64,000 nucleotides of DNA. Origin: UBA6168 sp964573725. GTDB lineage: Bacteria; Bacteroidota; Bacteroidia; Chitinophagales; Saprospiraceae. The stretch lies in the NCBI GenBank assembly GCA_964573725.1, contig CAZNLJ010000009.1, positions 62,001 to 126,000 on the forward strand. Direction: 5' to 3'. The position numbers were made by a program, and so were the translations under genes. Below the pieces are notes generated by a model that saw only the letters and a list, made by a program, of their open reading frames with translations, had not been told where the DNA came from and ran no database searches. How positions within the stretch are numbered: the stretch's first letter is position 1; each line of letters begins with the position of its first letter. Positions 36,467-45,330 of this stretch are shown here, in pieces.

Positions 36467-39400
36467 TTACCGGACCAGGTGTAGTCCCCCTTTCCTGGAA
36501 AAGCGCAGTGTTTCCTGTCCGCAATATACGGCCTCGACATCCAGGTACCAGACGTACACGCCGCCTTCCAGGGGCTTGCCCCGGAAGCTGCCGTCCCAGC
36601 AGGCATCCGGCGTGTCCGATTCGAAGAGTTGGTTTCCCCAGCGGTCGAAGATGCGGAGCAGGTACTGTTGCGGGACCAAATCCGGAGAGAGGAAAGACCG
36701 GAAGCAATCGTTGAGCCCGTTGTCATTCGGAGAAAAGGCGTTGGGGACATACACGAGGCTGTCGCCGGTCGGCAACAGGGAAACGACCGTAGCCGTCCTG
36801 TCCAGCGTCTCACAGCCGTTCGAGACCCGGAAGGGGTAGGTTCCCGGCCGGGAGACCCACACGGCGGGGGCGGACGTTCCGGTTTCCCAAAGCCAGGTGA
36901 CCGGCAATTCGCTGCTGACCGCGGGGGCGACGAGCAGGCTGTCGACACAGTCCAGTCCGATGGTCGGGTTGTCCGCTTGCATCGGGGGAACGGGAGCTAT
37001 CGGAACGGTTTCCGAATACCGGCAGCCGTTGCCGTCCTGGACCACCAGTTCGTAGTTTCCCGGCGGAAGGGACGTGAAGCGGTTGTCCGCACCGGGCGGA
37101 TTCCCGTCCAGGCTCGGCTGGTAGGGCGGGGTGCCGCCGGACCATTGCAAGATGGTCAAGGTTCCGGTGGCGGAATCGAGACAGCTTTTTTCGGTTAAAA
37201 ACGTGGTTTCGACCGGCGGAAAAAGCCGGACACGCACGGTGACGAGCGAATCGCAGCCGTTTTGCGCCGTAAATGCAAAGGTGGTGTCCGTGCCCGGCGG
37301 AAGCGTGAGGCCGAGGTAGGTGGCTGCGCCGTCCGGACAGACGAGAAACGAAAGGGTGGTGTCCGGGCCGTCCACACCGATGACGGACACCTGGACGACG
37401 GAATCACAGCCATTGGCGTTTTCCAGGGTGAAGAACCGGCTGTCGCCGGCGAAAAGGGTTTGTCCGCCGTAGCTGACCGGCGAAGCGCCGCAGGCGGTCA
37501 GGGTAAGTTGGATGCTATCCGTTTCCAATGCCGCCACGGCCACCTCCACCGTATCCTGGCAGCCGTCGGCATTGGTTTCGAAGAAGAGCTGCGTGCTGCC
37601 TGCCGGGACCGCTTGTCCTTGGTAGGTGAAGAAGGAATCCGGGCAGGCGATGGCATCGAGCACGAGATAGGAGGTTTCGAAAGCCGTCACGGATACGGTC
37701 AGCATGGAATCGCAGCCGAGGTAATTGTCCAGGGTAAACACGGCCGACGACCCCGGCGGGATGCCCTGTCCCAGGAAGAAGGCGGAGTCGCCGGGGCAGG
37801 TCTGTAGCGCCAGGGTGCCGGTGCTGGTAGGCCATGCGGTCACCGTAACGGTCAGGATGGAATCGCAGCCATCGGCGTTAAGCAGGCTGAAATCCTGGAC
37901 CGAGCCGATGGGCAGGCTTGTCCCCAGGAAGAGTGCGCTGTCGCCGGGGCAGGCGCCGATGGTCAGGGAGCCGGTGAGCATGGACGGGCACAAGGGGTAC
38001 AGCAGCCAATCGAAGCGGCGTGCTTCGCTGCAGCCGGTCAGGGGGGCTGGTATCTCCTGCCAGGTGACGCCCCAGCCGTCGGGCAGCAGGGTCGTATCCA
38101 GCAGCAGGGAATACAGTTCGGTAGGCAGGCCCGGGAATCCGTAAGACCCGTCGGCGGAGCTGAGGGTGGTGTCTACCGTCTGGTTTCCGAACGCCAGGTA
38201 CACGGTGACATTCGGTGCCGGTTGGTCGCCGGCATCGATGATTCCGTTGTCATTGACATCGAGCCAGACATTGCCGATGAGGTCGATGGTATCGAGGGAT
38301 GTGGCGACCTGGACGGAGATCGGTTCGCTGGTAGTGGTGCATCCGAACGAATCAGTCAGTACGAGGGTATAATCCCCGGTCCGGTCCAGCACCAGGTCGG
38401 GTTGGGTGCCGGCGGGGGCGGGCAAGGGGGACCCATCGAGCCACCATTGGAAGGAAGCGACTTCCGGCAGGGGGGGCAGGCAGATCGTATCGCTTCCGCA
38501 GCGGTCGTGACAGCCTGTCGGGACCTTGTCGATATCGGGGCCGTTGCGCAGGACCAGGGGGTCGCTTTGCGTCCGGCAGCCTTCCGGGCCGATGGCCTGG
38601 ACGAAGTAGGTGCCCCCGTTGACCACCTGGATTTGCTGGCCGGCGGAACCGGTATTCCAGGTATAGGACAGGGCGGGGTCCGGCGAATCCACGGACAGGG
38701 TCGCCGGGGTGCCTTCGCAGAGGATTCCGGCGGGTTGGGAGGAGATGGACACATCGGGAGCGGGATGAACGGTCACGGTGAACGGGCCCGCGACGGTACT
38801 GCATCCGATGGCGGCATCGGTCACGGTGGCGGTGAAGGTATGGCTGCCCGGCGGGAGGAGGTTGCCCTTATCCGATGTGAAGCTGATTTGGGGGCTGGTT
38901 TCGCCGTTGGACCAGGCATATTGCAGCGAGGGGTCTCCTTGCGCCAGCAGGAAGAGGGGTTCTCCTTCGCACAGGCTGAGGGATTGGTCGGTGAAAGCGA
39001 CCACTTGTCCGTAGGCATCATATTGGACGGCCCGCAGGCGGACGGTCGGCGGGGCCAGGAAGGTCAGGGATACGGGGGCGGGACTATACCGGCAGCCGGC
39101 GTCATCCGTCAGGGTCACGCTGTACAGGCCGGTGGCGATGGCGGTGATACCGGGGCCGGTTTGTCCGTCCTGCCAAGCCCAGGCGGTGGCGCCGCCCGGG
39201 GCGGAGAGGAGGATGCTGTCGCCTTCGCAGACGGGAGCCGGTTGGGACAGCGAGATCTCGCCGCCCAGGTTGTTGGGGAGGATGTCGACCGTATCGGTGA
39301 ATGTGCTGGAACAGCCGAAGGCATTGGTCAGGGTGAGTCCGATCGGATAAGCCCCGGCGGTCTGGTAAGTATGATAGGCGGTTTGTGTGCCGGCGGTATT

Positions 39401-42400
39401 GGCGGCGCCGCCGTTGGGGTCGCCGAAATTCCAGTCGAAGCCGAGGATGGATCCGTCGGCGGGGGTGGAGAACGCCAGGGTAGTCCCTTCGCACCGGGCG
39501 GTCGGCAGGTTGATGAGGCCGGCGGGTTGCGGGAGCACGGAAATGGTCAGGGTGGTATCCGACTGGCAACCGTCGGCGGCCGTCACGGAGAGGGTGACCG
39601 GATAGTCGCCACCCGTCGCATACACATGGGAAGGGTTCGGGAGCGGGGAAAAGTTGTCGGCGCCGCTGTCGGGGTCGCCGAAATCCCATTCCCAGGCCAC
39701 GATATTGCTGCCGGCGACCGTGACGGACAAGTCCTGGAAGCGGGTGGTATCATTCGGGCAGGCGGGCAGGCTGTTGAAATTCGCGGCCACAGGGACCAGG
39801 AAATCCCGGGTCACGCCCAGGGGACATTGTGCGCCGGGCGGACTGGCGGCCTGCACGGAACCGGTCAGCAGGACGGTGTAAAACCCGGGACCGGAAAAGG
39901 TATGGGCGGGATTTTCCGCCTGGGAGAAGTTGGCGGGGCCGCTGGCCGGGTCGCCGAAGACCCAGGAGAGGCTGCCGGGGACGGTATTGACCAGGATGGA
40001 TTGGAAGTCGGCCGACCGGCAGGACATGCCGGGAACGATATTGAAATCCAGGGAACCATCGGGCACACAACCGGGCAGCGGGACGGGCGGGCCATTGGGA
40101 AGCCCCTGGCAAACGCCGTTGATACAGGAGCCGCCCACGGCGGCACAATCCAGGACGGGCAGGACCTGGGAGCTGTCCTGGCAGCCGAAGGTATCCGTCG
40201 CGACGACCTGGTAGTTGCCGGCTTGGGAGACGGACAGGACCGATTGGTCGGTTCCGATGGGCTGTCCGTCGACTGTCCAGGCGTAACTGTAACCGGCACC
40301 GGTCGATAGCGCATACAGGTCGACGGCCGGGCTACCGGGGCAGCGGGCGGGATAAGCAGGGGTGGATACGGCGATCTGCGGGAGCGGGTGGCGTTCGATC
40401 AGGAACCAGGTATTGCTGCTGCATCCGAGGGCATCGGTCACGACAAGCTGGTAGTGACCGTCCTCCAGGGATGCGTTTCCGATGGTGGACAGGGTATTGC
40501 CGGCGGCGTCCCGCCAGCGGTAGGAGAAATAGTCGTCGGTGGTTTCGACCATGCCTTCCTGTCCTTCGCAGATGGTGGGTACCAGCACGGAAGGCGGGGC
40601 GAGGGCACGCACGAACACATCGAACTGGGCGGAAAGACCACAATACTGGACGGTCACCGTGGCGGGGCCGGGGGTATGCCAGCGGACCACCAGGAGGTTT
40701 TCCCCCTGGCCGCCGATGATCGTACCGGCATCGGCCGGTTCCAAGGACCAATCGAAGGGGAGGCCGGGAGGCAGGGACAGCAAATAAAAGGCGTCGGCAT
40801 CCACACAGGCGGTATCATTTGCCGAAATGACGGCATTGCCGGCCGGTAGTACGGGAAGGGTGACCGGTTCCGACCGGCAGGCGGGCCCGGCGGGGATGGT
40901 TTGGGTCACCGAGACGGCATAAGGGGGGGTATCGGACCAAGTGACGGTGGTAGGATTGCCGACCGCGTCGGCCGGGGTGCCGCCGGAAAAGGACCAGGAG
41001 AACGAGGCGCCGGGCAATCCCTGGGCGGAATACACCTGGGTGGAGAGCGGGCAAACCATGCCCGGGCCGTCCAACAGGGATACGGGCGGCGGCGAAGCGA
41101 AGAGCTTGACGAACCGGTCGTAGGCATCCGTGCAGAAGCCGGCGTTGTTCACGGATTCACTGTGGACGGTGTAGGTACCGGGCGGCAGGTCGAAAGGGAC
41201 CAGGGCCGTCGCGGCGGCGGTGCCGGTCCATACGACGGAACCGGCACCATCGACGAGTTCCCAAGTACAGGGGACGGGGCTTCCGTCGAGGGTATTGATG
41301 GCCCGGAACAAGGCGGAATCCGCGGGGCAGACTTCCAAGGGGCCTTCCAGGAAATAACCGGGCAGGATATTGACGGACAGGGTGTCGCTACCCTGGCAGC
41401 CGAGGTAACAATTGTCATAGCGGACGATGACCAGGTGCGGGTTGGCGGTGGATTGCCCCGTCCCCCAACGGACGACGGCCCGGTGGGTGCCCTGGCCTTC
41501 GGTCAGGACGCCGTCCCCCACGATTTCCCATTGGATGTCCGTCCCTTGCCAGTCCGGCACGGAATATTCCGGATAGCTGCCTTGACAGACCTTGGTCGGG
41601 CCCTCGATGGCCCCGGAAGGGGAGAGGATGGGGATGGTGACGACATTCGGTTGCGGGCAGGCGGCGCCGCCGCAATTGTCCGCCTGGAGGGAGACGGTGC
41701 CGAAGTTGCCGGAAATCCATTGTACGGTGAGGAAATCATCCGTGGTGCCGCCTCCGGCCAGGAGGGTGAAATCACCGTCCAGTTGCCAGGAAAAGGAATC
41801 ACAGGGTGCATCGGTGAAATAGGTCGCCGATTGGCCTTGGCAAAGGGTTGCGTCGCAAAGGATGTCAGGGACATCCGCCGGCAGTACCTCGACGGTCAGG
41901 AAGCTCGTATCGCTGCAGAAGCATGGGTTGCGGGCGATCAGGGACACGGTGTAGGTCCCCGGATCGGAGAAGGTGAAATCCGGTTCGAATTGGGAGGAGG
42001 TGGCGAGGTTTCCGAACATCCATTGGTAGGAAGTGGCGCCGCTGCTGAGGTTTTGGAAAGCAAGCGCCTGTCCCTGGCAGACCGTCAGGGTGCCGCCCTG
42101 TGCGCCGGGCAAGGCGTCGAAGGCGGCCTGGGGCAGGGGTTGCACCTGTACACAACGGGTCGCGGCGGCAGGGCAGGGGCCGCCGGTTCCGCAGGCGATC
42201 TCGAAGGTTTCGACCGAGGAGCAACCCAGGTCGTTGGTCAGCGTCAGGGTGTAGGTGCCGGGACAGAGGTTGAGCTGGTCTTTGGTCGTGCTGCCGTTGC
42301 TCCACTGGAAGGAGAAGTTTAGCGCCAGGCCCTGGGTCTGGATGGAAATGGAACCGTCGCAGGTGTCGCAGGCGGAAGTGTGGGTGATGGCGGTCGGATA

Positions 42401-43222
42401 AGCGGAGGCCCAGCAATCGGCATCGGAAGCGGCAATCTCGAAATCGCAGGCCGAAACCTGGCCCTGGGCATCCGTCACCGTGACGGAATAAGGGCCTGGG
42501 GGGAGGTCCGGCAGTTGGGTGGTTCCGGCCGCCACCTGGGTGGAATAGCCGTTGCTGAGGAGGAGTTGGTAGGGCGGGGTGCCGCCCAGGACGGTGGCAT
42601 AGCCGATGCCGCCCAGGTTCCCGGAAGGCAGCGCCGTGAAGTTCCACATGCCGCAGAACAGTTGGAAAGGGTCGGCGTCGGCCTGCTGTTGCACGGAAAT
42701 CAGCCCTTGCCCGGCCTCCCCCCACTGGACCGTGGCGGAGTTCCCCAGGATGGTGTATGAATCGGCGCCCAGGATTTCCCAGACGAGCGGAATGCCGGGG
42801 GTGAAACCGCCGGCCTCATAGGTGACGAGCTGGTGGGCGCAGACCCTGTCGCAGGCGTCGGTGGAATCCGGGCAAAAGTCGGCGGCCGGTAGGATGGAAA
42901 GCGCAGCGGGCGGGGTGATGGTGACGGGAAGCGTCAGTTCGAAATCCATTCCGGTGGCGGCGGAGAATCCGGTCGCCGTCAGTTCGAGTACGCCGGGCGT
43001 ATCCCCGCAGAGCGTCAGGGTCGGCACCGTCAGCCAGGGTTGCCCCGGCAGGTTCCAGGCAATCTGGTCCGCAGCGGTGCCGTTGTCGGATATGACGGTG
43101 TAATCGGCGCAGCTGCCCAGGCAGAGCGATGCAGGGCCGGCGATCTGGAAACCGGATTGTGCGGACAGCCCGGAAAGACCGGCGATGCCGACCAGTACCG
43201 GAAAAAGGGTGTATTTGGACAT
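36467..43222 (-). CDS. Giant multi-domain secreted protein with type IX (type B) sorting domain
   Basis: A 2,251-residue protein exported by Sec (signal peptide in residues 1-23, LFPVLVGIAGLSGLSAQ) and then probably by the type IX system. PKD-like domains are clear at about residues 395-435, 1090-1125, 1175-1220 and 1260-1305 (WDFGDPDSGADNF, FDWNFGDPNGGAAN). SprB-like repeats are near 205-260 and 2020-2065 (GGTPPYQ). An SdrD/Cna-B-like domain is near 1645-1725 (GNVWLDVNDNGIIDAGD). Five cysteine-containing repeats of about 52 residues span roughly 1748-2010. The C-terminal 95 residues (PNAFSPNDNGLNDCF, FDRWGNQLFES, GVYVWYLDV) form the gliding-motility-associated C-terminal domain that directs secretion and surface attachment. 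It is likely an adhesin. The ATG at 43222 gives the signal peptide; the frame is open further upstream. Confidence 0.92.
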   Translation of the reverse strand: MSKYTLFPVLVGIAGLSGLSAQSGFQIAGPASLCLGSCADYTVISDNGTAADQIAWNLPGQPWLTVPTLTLCGDTPGVLELTATGFSAATGMDFELTLPVTITPPAALSILPAADFCPDSTDACDRVCAHQLVTYEAGGFTPGIPLVWEILGADSYTILGNSATVQWGEAGQGLISVQQQADADPFQLFCGMWNFTALPSGNLGGIGYATVLGGTPPYQLLLSNGYSTQVAAGTTQLPDLPPGPYSVTVTDAQGQVSACDFEIAASDADCWASAYPTAITHTSACDTCDGSISIQTQGLALNFSFQWSNGSTTKDQLNLCPGTYTLTLTNDLGCSSVETFEIACGTGGPCPAAATRCVQVQPLPQAAFDALPGAQGGTLTVCQGQALAFQNLSSGATSYQWMFGNLATSSQFEPDFTFSDPGTYTVSLIARNPCFCSDTSFLTVEVLPADVPDILCDATLCQGQSATYFTDAPCDSFSWQLDGDFTLLAGGGTTDDFLTVQWISGNFGTVSLQADNCGGAACPQPNVVTIPILSPSGAIEGPTKVCQGSYPEYSVPDWQGTDIQWEIVGDGVLTEGQGTHRAVVRWGTGQSTANPHLVIVRYDNCYLGCQGSDTLSVNILPGYFLEGPLEVCPADSALFRAINTLDGSPVPCTWELVDGAGSVVWTGTAAATALVPFDLPPGTYTVHSESVNNAGFCTDAYDRFVKLFASPPPVSLLDGPGMVCPLSTQVYSAQGLPGASFSWSFSGGTPADAVGNPTTVTWSDTPPYAVSVTQTIPAGPACRSEPVTLPVLPAGNAVISANDTACVDADAFYLLSLPPGLPFDWSLEPADAGTIIGGQGENLLVVRWHTPGPATVTVQYCGLSAQFDVFVRALAPPSVLVPTICEGQEGMVETTDDYFSYRWRDAAGNTLSTIGNASLEDGHYQLVVTDALGCSSNTWFLIERHPLPQIAVSTPAYPARCPGSPAVDLYALSTGAGYSYAWTVDGQPIGTDQSVLSVSQAGNYQVVATDTFGCQDSSQVLPVLDCAAVGGSCINGVCQGLPNGPPVPLPGCVPDGSLDFNIVPGMSCRSADFQSILVNTVPGSLSWVFGDPASGPANFSQAENPAHTFSGPGFYTVLLTGSVQAASPPGAQCPLGVTRDFLVPVAANFNSLPACPNDTTRFQDLSVTVAGSNIVAWEWDFGDPDSGADNFSPLPNPSHVYATGGDYPVTLSVTAADGCQSDTTLTISVLPQPAGLINLPTARCEGTTLAFSTPADGSILGFDWNFGDPNGGAANTAGTQTAYHTYQTAGAYPIGLTLTNAFGCSSTFTDTVDILPNNLGGEISLSQPAPVCEGDSILLSAPGGATAWAWQDGQTGPGITAIATGLYSVTLTDDAGCRYSPAPVSLTFLAPPTVRLRAVQYDAYGQVVAFTDQSLSLCEGEPLFLLAQGDPSLQYAWSNGETSPQISFTSDKGNLLPPGSHTFTATVTDAAIGCSTVAGPFTVTVHPAPDVSISSQPAGILCEGTPATLSVDSPDPALSYTWNTGSAGQQIQVVNGGTYFVQAIGPEGCRTQSDPLVLRNGPDIDKVPTGCHDRCGSDTICLPPLPEVASFQWWLDGSPLPAPAGTQPDLVLDRTGDYTLVLTDSFGCTTTSEPISVQVATSLDTIDLIGNVWLDVNDNGIIDAGDQPAPNVTVYLAFGNQTVDTTLSSADGSYGFPGLPTELYSLLLDTTLLPDGWGVTWQEIPAPLTGCSEARRFDWLLYPLCPSMLTGSLTIGACPGDSALFLGTSLPIGSVQDFSLLNADGCDSILTVTVTAWPTSTGTLALQTCPGDSAFFLGQGIPPGSSAVFTLDNYLGCDSMLTVSVTAFETSYLVLDAIACPDSFFTYQGQAVPAGSTQLFFETNADGCQDTVEVAVAALETDSIQLTLTACGASPVSYGGQTLFAGDSRFFTLENANGCDSVVQVSVIGVDGPDTTLSFLVCPDGAATYLGLTLPPGTDTTFAFTAQNGCDSLVTVRVRLFPPVETTFLTEKSCLDSATGTLTILQWSGGTPPYQPSLDGNPPGADNRFTSLPPGNYELVVQDGNGCRYSETVPIAPVPPMQADNPTIGLDCVDSLLVAPAVSSELPVTWLWETGTSAPAVWVSRPGTYPFRVSNGCETLDRTATVVSLLPTGDSLVYVPNAFSPNDNGLNDCFRSFLSPDLVPQQYLLRIFDRWGNQLFESDTPDACWDGSFRGKPLEGGVYVWYLDVEAVYCGQETLRFSRKGGLHLVR

Positions 43223-43260
43223 GACCTTTCGGATGAGACAGGTGATCGGATGAACCTTGA

Positions 43261-43268
43261 CAAAGATA
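43261..43268 (-). promoter_or_regulatory. Candidate -7 box for the giant surface protein
   Basis: On the minus strand this is TATCTTTG, a perfect TAnnTTTG, 39 bp before the start at 43222. No clear -33 TTTG is seen in the GC-rich upstream bases. Confidence 0.4.
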
Positions 43269-43472
43269 GGGGGTTTCATCCGTATCGAGGTCCGCGCAGG
43301 GCCGGGTGTGTCGGCGGGTAGCGGACCGGTTTCCCGGGCAGTGGGATAACAATTTCTTTTCAAACGGCCTCCCCGGCTGCGGAGACGTCCCGGCGGAGGG
43401 TCCCCAAAGCCCGGAAAAAAGGGGAAAACAGGCCCAAAAAGGTTGATTTCTCGCTTTTTTTGTAATAAATAG

Positions 43473-43502
43473 TTTGGATAATTGAAGGCTTGTATAATTT
43501 TG
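43473..43502 (+). promoter_or_regulatory. Bacteroidota-type promoter of the HU gene
   Basis: A -33 TTTG (43473-43476) and a -7 TAATTTTG (43495-43502) are spaced by 18 bp, matching the consensus well. The predicted RNA start near 43,509 leaves a leader of about 30 bases and supports initiation at 43540 rather than at the in-frame upstream ATG at 43510. Confidence 0.7.
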
Positions 43503-43539
43503 CATTCTTTTGAACTCATCCTTAATTAAATTTTCCACA

Positions 43540-43812
43540 ATGAACAAAGGAGATCTTATCAACAAGGTCGCGGAAAGCGCCGGTATGAAGAAAGCGGAAG
43601 CAACCGCAGCGGTGGATAGTGTGCTCAGCGCCATTCGCGAATCCCTCGTAGCAGGGGAAAAAGTGACGCTGGTCGGCTTCGGGACCTTCTCCGTATCCAA
43701 GAAAGAAGAACGGCAGGGACGCAATCCGCAGACAGGTGCCACCATCACCATTCCTGCGAAGAGTTCCGTCAAGTTCAAGGCAGGTAAGGAGCTGGGCGAC
43801 GCGGTGAACTGA
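43540..43812 (+). CDS. hup: HU/IHF-family DNA-binding protein
   Basis: A 90-residue nucleoid protein. It starts NKGDLINKVAESAGMKKAEA, has the dimer core VTLVGFGTFSV and the DNA-contacting beta-arm with RQGRNPQTG, then KSSVKFKAGKEL, all diagnostic of HU. It bends and compacts DNA. The length is exactly that of bacterial HU. The start at 43540 is chosen over 43510 because of the HU N-terminus and the promoter position. It stands alone, divergent from the giant surface protein. Confidence 0.97.
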   Translation: MNKGDLINKVAESAGMKKAEATAAVDSVLSAIRESLVAGEKVTLVGFGTFSVSKKEERQGRNPQTGATITIPAKSSVKFKAGKELGDAVN

Positions 43813-43995
43813 CAAAGGTTTACAAGGCGGCGGCAGGCCGTCGGCACAGTGCCTCCGACCTTCGCGCACAAGATGCCGCCGGCTGCAGGCCGGACATCCG
43901 GGACAAATGGTAATCGCACGGCCCTCGGGCGGTCCGCACCGTTTGTTTCGGCAGATAATGGGCAATCAGGAAACTTTCCGGGTTGCCCTTTGTCT

Positions 43996-44024
43996 TTTGG
44001 TGTAGGGTCGAATGCCTACTTTTG
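43996..44024 (+). promoter_or_regulatory. Bacteroidota-type promoter of the cystathionine gamma-synthase/lyase gene
   Basis: A -33 TTTG (43996-43999) and a -7 TACTTTTG (44017-44024) are spaced by 17 bp. The predicted leader before the ATG at 44099 is about 70 bases. Confidence 0.7.
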
Positions 44025-44098
44025 TAGTTGAACCGGCCGGATTGGCCGGGTTTGGGCGGGCCGTTACCCGACCGGATACCACGAATGAAAAATGAAAG

Positions 44099-45244
44099 AT
44101 GAAATTTGCAACCAAGACAATCCATGCCGGTATCGAGCCGGATCCCAGCACCGGTGCGGTCATGACACCGATTTACCAGACCTCCACCTATGCCCAGGCC
44201 GCTCCGGGGGAGCACAAGGGGTATGAGTACGCCCGTACCCAGAACCCGACCCGGTCGGCCCTCGAAGCGAACCTGGCGGCCCTGGAGAACGGGGCGGATG
44301 CCATTTGTTTCGCCAGTGGCCTCGCCGCCATGGACGGGGTGTTGAAATTATTGCAGGCCGGCGACGAGGTGGTCGCGACCGACGACCTCTACGGCGGGTC
44401 CTACCGGTTGCTCACCAAGGTATACGCCCCTTACGGCCTGCGCAGCCGTTTCCTGCCGATGACCGATCCGGACCTCCTGGCCAAAGCCCTGACACCGGCG
44501 ACCAAGTTGCTGTGGATCGAGACGCCGACCAATCCCATGTTGAACGTGGTGGACATCCAGGCGATCTGCCGCATGGCCCGCGACCGGGGCATCCTGACCT
44601 GCGTCGACAACACCTTCGCCTCCCCTTACCTGCAGCGGCCGATCGACCTGGGGGCGGATCTCGTCGTGCATTCCGCCACCAAATACCTCGGTGGACATTC
44701 CGATACCGTCCTGGGGGCGGTCGTCGCCGCGGATGCCGGCCTGGCGCAGCGGCTGCATTTCCTCCAGAACGCCGGCGGGGCCGTACCGGGTCCCATGGAT
44801 TGCTTCCTGGTGCTGCGGGGTATCAAGACCCTGCACCTGCGGGTGGAGCGTGCCTGCCGGAACGCTGCGGTCATCGCGAAGTTCCTCCGTGACCATCCGA
44901 AGGTGTCGAAGGTATTCTATCCCGGATTCGAAGACCATCCGGGCCACCTGACCGCCAAGCGGCAGATGCTGGATTTCGGTGCCATGGTGTCCTTCGACCT
45001 GGTGGACGACCGCTTCGAAACCGTGCGGGAAGTCCTGCGGAATACAAAGCTCTTCACCCTGGCGGAATCCCTGGGGGGGGTGGAATCCTTGGTCGGCCAT
45101 CCTGCCTCCATGACCCACGCCTCCATTCCCCGGGAAGCCCGGTTGGCGGTCGGATTGACCGACTCCCTGATCCGGCTGAGCATCGGTGTGGAAGACGTGG
45201 ACGACCTGGTCGAAGACCTCGACCGCGCGCTTTCGGCCGCCTGA
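44099..45244 (+). CDS. Cystathionine gamma-synthase / gamma-lyase (Cys/Met metabolism PLP enzyme)
   Basis: A 381-residue fold type I PLP enzyme. It begins KFATKTIHAGIEPDPSTGAV and PIYQTSTYAQ, contains the YEYARTQNPTR substrate/cofactor region, and has the PLP lysine K195 in SATKYLGGHSD. This family includes MetB (succinyl- or acetyl-homoserine plus cysteine to cystathionine) and cystathionine gamma-lyase (the reverse transsulfuration step); sequence alone does not separate them. The cystathionine beta-synthase-like gene at 23836 makes a reverse transsulfuration role plausible. It has its own promoter. Confidence 0.92.
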   Translation: MKFATKTIHAGIEPDPSTGAVMTPIYQTSTYAQAAPGEHKGYEYARTQNPTRSALEANLAALENGADAICFASGLAAMDGVLKLLQAGDEVVATDDLYGGSYRLLTKVYAPYGLRSRFLPMTDPDLLAKALTPATKLLWIETPTNPMLNVVDIQAICRMARDRGILTCVDNTFASPYLQRPIDLGADLVVHSATKYLGGHSDTVLGAVVAADAGLAQRLHFLQNAGGAVPGPMDCFLVLRGIKTLHLRVERACRNAAVIAKFLRDHPKVSKVFYPGFEDHPGHLTAKRQMLDFGAMVSFDLVDDRFETVREVLRNTKLFTLAESLGGVESLVGHPASMTHASIPREARLAVGLTDSLIRLSIGVEDVDDLVEDLDRALSAA

Positions 45245-45330
45245 GGCGCCACAACCGCCGTTGTGCCGTCGATACCTCCCATCCGGACGCAGGCAGGAGG
45301 CAGCCCTGACCGACACATCCGTACCGACCG

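Larger units (their letters stand above)
43223..43539. promoter_or_regulatory. Divergent promoter region (giant protein / HU)
   Basis: This 317-bp region holds a minus-strand -7 box (43261-43268) and, in an AT-rich stretch, the complete HU promoter (43473-43502). No gene is evident between them. Confidence 0.6.

Noticed and set aside
38222..40309. 695-codon open frame on + inside the giant surface protein gene
   Set aside because: Antisense shadow of a protein with clear PKD domains and sorting signal.
36467..43222. Tandem repeats in the giant gene as a CRISPR-like or satellite array
   Set aside because: The repeats are protein-level domains with diverged DNA; there is no constant repeat and spacer pattern. 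No CRISPR array is seen elsewhere in the window.
36467..43519. Longer start (43519) for the giant surface protein
   Set aside because: The first 99 codons are Arg/Pro-rich and run across the promoter region of HU; a good signal peptide begins at 43222.
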